Program-made: the position numbers and the translations under genes | The notes under the pieces: model-generated | Told to the model about the DNA's origin: nothing | The model's database searches: none | Seen by the model: the letters and a program-made list of their open reading frames with translations, nothing else | Shown: in pieces, positions 57,729 through 64,000 of the stretch | How the letters are laid out: each line of letters starts with the position of its first letter | How positions within the stretch are numbered: the first letter of the stretch is position 1 | From: Phascolomyces articulosus | Taxonomy: Eukaryota > Mucoromycota > Mucoromycetes > Mucorales > Lichtheimiaceae | Length of the DNA stretch: 64,000 bases | Direction of reading: 5' to 3' | NCBI GenBank assembly: GCA_025677815.1 | Contig: JAIXMP010000008.1 | Location: 1,364,001-1,428,000 of the forward strand

Positions 57729-59995
57729 TTATTTTAACTTCATTTTAAAAAGAAATATAAAAATAATAGTCAAACCCGGAATAAAAAAGCAACCCAATTT
57801 ATGGGTCATAAATGGTTCAATAGAAAAAATAGACTCTATGGCATTTGCTGCAAAAGGACCTGCAATTATTCCAACAGCATTTACAAAGTAGGCAACTGAT
57901 ATACTAAATGAAAACACGTTTGGATCGGTAATATCGCCAAGTACGGGAATAGCTACGTATTAAATATATATACGTATGAATTAATAAATGAATATTACTA
58001 TATATCCCGTAAATAGCCATGTATACAATTCATGTCATGGATCCTCAGTAGATAAAATGATACTTTGTCCTTATTAACTCACCTAGCGTAAAATAAGAAG
58101 GACTACAAAAACCCATCAATGCTGCAGATAAAAGCAATGCATTGTAATTATATGAAAATACCCATCCTAACGCTGATACTGAAAAACCTGCAGTAAAAAT
58201 GATGAGGGTATCGACCTTTTCTAACCAGAAATCTGCTATAAAGCTTTTAATAATAATATTGTTAGTTTATTGTCACAAAGGTCCCAAAATGTCAATTCTA
58301 CTCTAAAAATTGGAGCTTATATATAAAAACGAATATATTATATATATGAACATACCCTGTACATATTGGGCCAATAGTAGATGTAATTGACATTAATGCA
58401 ATAGTAATAGCACCCTGCATTGGAGATAATCCAATAAACGTAGCATATGCTAGTAAAACATGTATAAGCAAAAGAGAAATGTGAATTAATTGCATTTAAA
58501 TTATTAGTCATAATCTCTGTAAACTATATCATCAACCGCTTACAAGGAAGAAAAGTAAATGGAGAGATATCAACAGTCGATCGTAAGAAACCGATAATAA
58601 GCCATGTCAAAATGCTTGGGTTATTTAGGACAAGTAAATAAACCTTTCTCAACAGTGATCTATTTGAAAGTGACTCGATATTTGTGTCTTCATGACTATG
58701 AAAATGCTTGACTGTTATAATTTCAGCGATAACTTCTTCTTCACTTTCATATTCTTTTAGTGACCGAGTTTGTGTCTCTTGATGATCCATCACCTGATGA
58801 TGCGGTTTTTCTCTAATAATAATAAGTGCAATTATGTTAAATAGCAAACATATAGAATTCAATGAATGATAAGCACTACATAAAACAATGTTATAATTAG
58901 TAAATAAAATGAGTAAAAATCACAAAAAACATATATACTAATGTACTACCATTGCATGCTCCAGTGTTCAGATATCCATGTTACCAAGAAAGGAATAGTA
59001 GATCCAGCTACACCTGTACTAGCAAACAAAATCCCATACGCAGTATTTATTTCTTGATCCGAGAACCATTGTGCAATGGAAAAAATACACACCTATTTTT
59101 TTTTTCAATAAATAAGAAAGCTCGAGGAGGAGACAGTTGTATTATTCATTACAGCGGCATACCGAAAATAATATTCCAAAACCGGTCCCAGTGCATATCA
59201 CGAGAGATATATAGAGTTGCCAAATCTTTATTATTGTTATATTTTTTTGAATTAAACAAAATATAAGCATTATAAATAATATGAGAATGAGATTAAATAA
59301 GTATCTATTTTTCCATATAGCAAACTTACCTGCGTGCAAAAAGGTGCAGCAGCAAACCCACAGAACACTAATGCTATTACAAAAAGAAGTGCTCCTCTGA
59401 AATGAATCTTTGAAACAATATATTCAGTGGGAGAAAACATAGTCAGAGACATAAAGGAAATTGTAGTTCCAATAAACGTTAGTTTCAGCTTGGTTTCGTC
59501 GTCATTGCCAAACATTTCTCGCTGATAGTAATCCTGGAAAACACCTATTATGCAATTCAAAAAAAAAATTTTCAGAAATACAAACTACAATGCAAGGTTG
59601 ACACAATAGACACTGTAGATGATCTTTTTCTCTTAGCCTACCCCTGAAAGAAAAAGAAAATAGATATTATTAGCATATTGAATTAACAGTTATAATATGT
59701 GGCCTCTTGAAAATAATATTAATTGTGTACCAGCAATAAGAAATACCATTGAATTCAATTCCTGCAAGAAATGCTGCCGCAAGAACTAGCCATTTTCTTC
59801 TCGATAAGGACAATGGTTCTTCCGTTAAATCATGATTTTCTTCAGTAGTGTTGTAAAGAGAATGCTGGTCATGAAATTCATATACCCTATCGTATGGTTC
59901 AAGATCGCCTTTGTGATATGAAAATTTTTTATTTTTTATAAAATTATCAAGCAATGGTAAACGCTCAATATCTTTACCAAGATATATGGAAGAGA
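57729..59995 (-). CDS. MFS transporter, monocarboxylate-transporter-like, possibly broken at its 5' end
   Basis: A membrane transporter of the major facilitator superfamily. Exons that join in frame are 59544-59330, 59225-59163, 59092-58950, 58875-58544, 58449-58356, 58243-58083 and 57952-57729. The upstream exon (59995 to about 59747) encodes RRKWLVLAAAFLAGIEFNG. Conserved MCT pieces are YYQREMF, TGFGILF, the IAQWFS helix and the second half with TFIGLSPMQGAITIALMSI. Two problems: no ATG is found before the first visible exon, and the natural donor after CW (59731) is out of frame by one base with the next exon (VFQDYYQ), while a donor at 59747 keeps the frame but removes ISYCW. Either the first exon lies upstream or the gene is decaying. 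Confidence 0.75.
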
Positions 59996-61641
59996 CTATG
60001 TACCGTTATTTTTTTAATATTTTATAATTGTACATCGGTGGTATAAAGAAAGAGTAAGAAAGAGAAGGCATTTGTTATTATTGTCTCTTCTTATGCCATT
60101 GTATAACTTTTTTTGGTAGTGATGTTTAGAGACATTTGCAGAGTCTTTTAAGATGATCGTTATTAAACAATGTACCTTGAGAGTGATAGTCGTAAGTCAT
60201 ATTATGAGAACCACAAAAAAAATAGGAAAGAAGAATATATAAAGAAAATAAGATTGTTTCCTTTGTTAATCTATGCAAAAAAAAAAAAAAAAAAAAAATG
60301 GTTAGACATCCGGCATTTATTTCGAGAGGCAAAAGTGACCTTTTTTTTATAGGATATGGACACGAGTTCTTGTCGAGAATCCCCTATTACCATTTGATAT
60401 GTACTTTATTTACCCCGGTTGCCATGATCTGTTCATCGGATTCATGATGACGGACCATCATCAGTGTGGCGGACAAATCGCCCGTGTTACTCAAAAGAAA
60501 TTCTTATGTTTGACCTTTTTTTAAAGATACCGGGGCTAATGACAAGCACATCTCTTTCATATAGGGGGATATATAACAATACGTCATGTAAATGGTTTCC
60601 GACGTGTTCAAATATATATATATATGTAGATCTTTACAGTGATAATAAATTGAACTAAATTTAAACCGTCCACATATTAAGTTGAGAAAGCATTGTAATT
60701 ACTGTATTTTCAACTCCTGACCATAATTCTACCTGCAGGAGAGCATGCAACAAGAAAGTGGTGTTCTCCTTATAATAAAGAGTACGTTCTAAGATAAAGA
60801 ATATATGAAAGCTATGGCAGAAAATGTATAGGTATATAAACAAATAGGCAGTGTTATATTAATTTTATATATCTTTCTGTCGTAAGTTGTCATACACAAT
60901 GGTAGTTCTTTAATGATATAGCATTTGGTTCGTGTGAGTAGACATTAACTACTTTATAATATAATGGAATGTACACAGAAGCAACTGAGGTTGTTTTTGC
61001 ATGCGTTCTCCTTAACATTAGTTATCATTTATGTATAATATACAAATTTGTTCAGACGTAACTCTATTATGCAGGAAATCTATAGTCACTTCTTTTTTAT
61101 GTAACAGGGGAGAAAAGTCGATAGAAACATATATTCAGTTGTAAACATAGTGAGAGCAAGTTATTTCACTCTTCTGTAAATTATAGTTTCGTAATTAACA
61201 GTCTATATTATTATAAAAAAATTATACATGAGAGCTATATACATAAGTACTATAGAATGCTATTAAATGCTTACTACGCTTAAATACTTCTATAGTGGGA
61301 GCAAAGTGAAAGAAGGAGATTATACGATTTTGTGTCTTATTTGTGATATACAGTTAAAGCAAAACCATTGTGCATTGGGAATCAATTTAATAGCAATTAT
61401 TGCTTTTATACAGTACATCTCAAAAACGGTAGTGATATATTACTTAATATTTTATTTTATAATTAAAGAGTATTGAAGGGAGGAAAAATGATTGAACTGC
61501 TTCATATTATATCGTTCTTGGTTAAAAAATTTTCATTGAGCACTTCTTGGCAAGATTCGTTGTTCCTTTTATTGGGCATGTACTAATTTATATATATATG
61601 TGTAAGTATTAATAGGAAAACGAGCATGTGATAAATGAGAT
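59996..61641. other. Intergenic; possible missing 5' exon of the MFS gene
   Basis: No convincing gene. The short ORFs lack motifs. A poly-A run of about 20 bases lies at 60279-60298. An ATG near 60091 (minus) could start a leader exon for the MFS gene, but the frames I tried did not join. Confidence 0.5.
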
Positions 61642-64000
61642 TTATCCATCTTCTGGGAACAACGTCAACCATTCTTCTTGGGGAACCAGTGAACCAAATA
61701 ATTCTTTCATACAATCTCCCATCTAAATAATGGGTCATTTTTATAGCAATTAATATTTCTTGCGCAAATAAGTGAAATACAGTACAATATATTCACTACG
61801 ATTATTATTTACCTTATCCAATTCGCGAATGACATCTTCCATCATAGTAACGTATGCATAATAAAACATGTAAATGTTATCCAATTCAACCATTTGTTGT
61901 GATCGAACTACTGGTAATTCTCGCAATCGCTTCAGTAATCGTTCCCATGCTGGTTTTGCGGGAGGTAAAGTGGGTGGCAATGGTGTTTTGAGTCTTAATG
62001 CAGATGCTAACAAGTAAAAATATAACAAGATATCACCAGCCATTTCACGTCTTTCCTTATTTACTGGCAAAATAAAGTCTTGGTGTACTTGCTCGATCCA
62101 GGCATCTTTAAATATGACAGTTCGCATAGCCAAGAATTTGTCCGCTATGTTGCGACATGATCTCAACATTAAACGATAAGATTCGACTGGGAATGGACCT
62201 TTGAGACGAAATTCGTTCGGAGCATGTGATAATAATACGGCAAGTTCTGACAAAGAACGCTGGATCTTGAGTTCAAGTGCCATGAAGTTCTGTGTGGCGA
62301 TATCTCGTTCTTGACGGATGGAAAGTGATTGAACATCTGGGGGTTGAACATAAACAGCTAGTAGTTTGCGATAGACCCAACCTAGCTGGATCAACAAATC
62401 AGACAAGGATTTGCGTAATTCTGTCCTTGCTATTATTATTCATAGAAAATGATAATAAAAAAAGTGGTATAATGTTATATAAGCAGTCGTACAAGGTTAT
62501 ACCCTTTGGCCCGCTTTTTTTTTTTTTTTTTTTTACATTTCTCTTTCGTGGGGACTTTTTTCCATATATATACCTTCATATGGCCACACATAGGAACTCA
62601 TAAAAAGCCCAAACAGAACACCCACAATAATTGCAACGAATCTCTGCCAAGCAAGTAATTCTACAGTGATTCTGTTGGTTTCACGATCGTTATACTTGCT
62701 AAGCATTACCAAGTTATACGCCAATAAAGTGAATTGACCAATTTTTCCATGTTTATGATGCAAAATAATCCAAAAGTTAGGTATCGAAAAGAGCCAAGTA
62801 AGAATTGGTAGTATATATATATTGGCAGGAAACAGATTATAAAAGAGAGCAGCAGCAAATACACCAAGTAGAGTCGAGAATATTCTATATACTGCAATAA
62901 CATTGGTCGCTCCAATGGTTGGATTCATTACCACCATAAGCTATATTATTTTTTACATGTGCATACATTATTATATCATCCAAAAAAATAGAAAATAGAA
63001 AATAGAAAATAGAAAATAGAAAATAGAAAATAGAAAATAGAAAATAGAAAATAGAAAATAGAAAATAAAAAATAAAATAGGGAAAAAAAGGGATCAGCTT
63101 TTCTTACAGTAATCAAAGCCCATTCCATACGCCATTGACGCAACCAAGGACCTGTGGATTTTAGAAATAATGGTGTTGCCAAAATGATTGCTCCCACAGT
63201 CGCCTTGATTGCATATCGAATTGTTTGTTGTTTGAGTAATTGAGTAAACGCCCAAATATTTAACATTAACTTTCGCCATCTTGTAGATGGTATTGGAGTA
63301 TGGAGGGTTGCAGCCATATTACGTTCGTACACTACGAATGTGCTGTTATAATGTCCATCTGGATACACTGGTGATGCTAATGCTGGCTTTTTGTGCATCC
63401 ATTTGAACCACCAACGACCACTTGGTTCTGTAATTTCTTGTCCTAGCTTATCAACTGAATCTACAAGATGGATCAATTCGGTAGCAAATTCAATCATATT
63501 AAATGCAAAAAAATAGACCAAAAATGCATCTTCTCCAGGTACGTAGACATCACCAGCAGCAAGGCTTGATTGATGATGAAGGTAAAGATTACGTACTGCA
63601 TGGCGTTGGGCTATTACAAATAATGTAACGGCTTTCGTCATGTTTCGCTTTAGCTTTTTGGTGCTCTTTTCACCTTTATCTGTTTGTAAGTGAAAGAGTG
63701 TTCGTTTACAGGTATATGCTAACGATTTGAGTGGTTGTCGAATTATATGAATAAATTCAATCAGTGAAGCATTGTTATTATTTTTATTATTACTACTGTT
63801 GTTATATTCGTCGATATCATTAAAATGCTGCTGTGGCTGATAACCGGAACGACGATGACGATGCCCATGATGATATTGAGTTTGTTGAGGTGTTGACATG
63901 GTTCGATGAAGTTGATGATCATCGATCATTGTCTTTTGTCTTCGAATTTCATCTTGAAATTTGCGGCGATGATATCCAGCACGAATATTCCAGATTCCAT
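61642..64000 (-). CDS. FUSC/DUF2421-family membrane protein (Bre4-like), 5' part outside window
   Basis: The gene enters from the right edge. Exons seen are 64000-63108 (already coding at the edge, in frame with the ORF from 63929), 62940-62574, 62429-61813 and 61722-61642, ending at a TAA at 61642. The edge piece reads WNIRAGYHRRKFQDEIRRQK. Hydrophobic segments form the second membrane block: IRYAIKATVGAIILATPLFL, then MNPTIGATNVIAVYRI, LFYNLFPANIYILPIL and LLAWQRFVAIIVGVLFG, followed by the cytosolic DUF2421-like part with LLIQLGWVYRKLL, LMLRSCRNIADKFLAMR and a coiled stretch. Fungal members (Brefeldin A-sensitivity protein Bre4 and relatives) are plasma or vesicle membrane proteins of unclear transport function. 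The first membrane block would be upstream. Confidence 0.88.
62991..63067. repeat. 7-bp tandem repeat inside an intron
   Basis: Eleven perfect copies of GAAAATA (plus strand) lie within the intron 63107-62941 of the FUSC-family gene. In the transcript orientation the unit is TATTTTC, pyrimidine-rich. Copy number is likely variable. Confidence 0.95.

Noticed and set aside
690..64000. Search by eye for tRNA genes, rRNA and CRISPR arrays
   Set aside because: No B-box with matching acceptor stem, no rRNA-like conserved stretch, and no spaced identical repeats were found. A tRNA scan could still find something I missed.

Overview
The window is AT-rich nuclear DNA from a filamentous fungus. The signs are short GT-AG introns in nearly every gene, no operons, polyQ and polyHis runs, and typical fungal genes (PacC/Rim101, FUSC/DUF2421, BRE4-like, Fat1). 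Gene content, intron style and a decayed Fanzor-type gene point to an early-diverging lineage, most likely Mucoromycota/Mucorales; this placement is inferred. I rebuilt exon structures by joining reading frames across GT-AG introns. All 18 complete genes for which I give a full exon chain close in frame; one further gene (a transporter) does not.

Layout. 1-0.7 kb: start of a Mso1-like gene leaving the window. 4.0-5.8 kb: retromer VPS26. 6.6-14.7 kb: a branched-chain amino acid block, with acetolactate synthase (ILV2) divergent from ketol-acid reductoisomerase (ILV5), then 3-isopropylmalate dehydrogenase (LEU2). The ILV2/ILV5 intergenic carries four Gcn4/AP-1-type TGACTCA sites. 15-19.5 kb: gene-poor, with a decayed unidentified gene. 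19.5-28.4 kb: a C2 plus chitin-binding-module protein, an EFM6/METTL21-like methyltransferase, a small membrane protein, a double-AAA ATPase with a Glu-to-Gln change in its second Walker B, and a polyQ protein with a fungal C-terminal domain. 30-34 kb: NOP16, SNRNP27 and bystin. 34.5-37 kb: an F-box/LRR protein. 37-41 kb: decayed repeat-like coding DNA. 41-53.5 kb: PacC/Rim101, Fat1-type acyl-CoA synthetase, SmD3, RCL1, Rab18-like GTPase and a Trf4/5-type nucleotidyltransferase. 54-57.5 kb: a decayed Fanzor (eukaryotic TnpB homologue) and an adjacent inverted-repeat element. 57.7-60 kb: a possibly broken MFS transporter. 61.6-64 kb: a FUSC-family membrane protein leaving the window.

How genes relate. 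ILV2, ILV5 and LEU2 act in the valine/leucine pathway and may be co-regulated by general amino acid control. NOP16, bystin, RCL1 and Trf4/5 concern ribosome production or nuclear RNA surveillance; SNRNP27 and SmD3 are spliceosomal. The remaining neighbours look unrelated. The most unusual items are the three-gene amino acid cluster, the Fanzor relic, the C2-CBM fusion and the altered AAA Walker B site.
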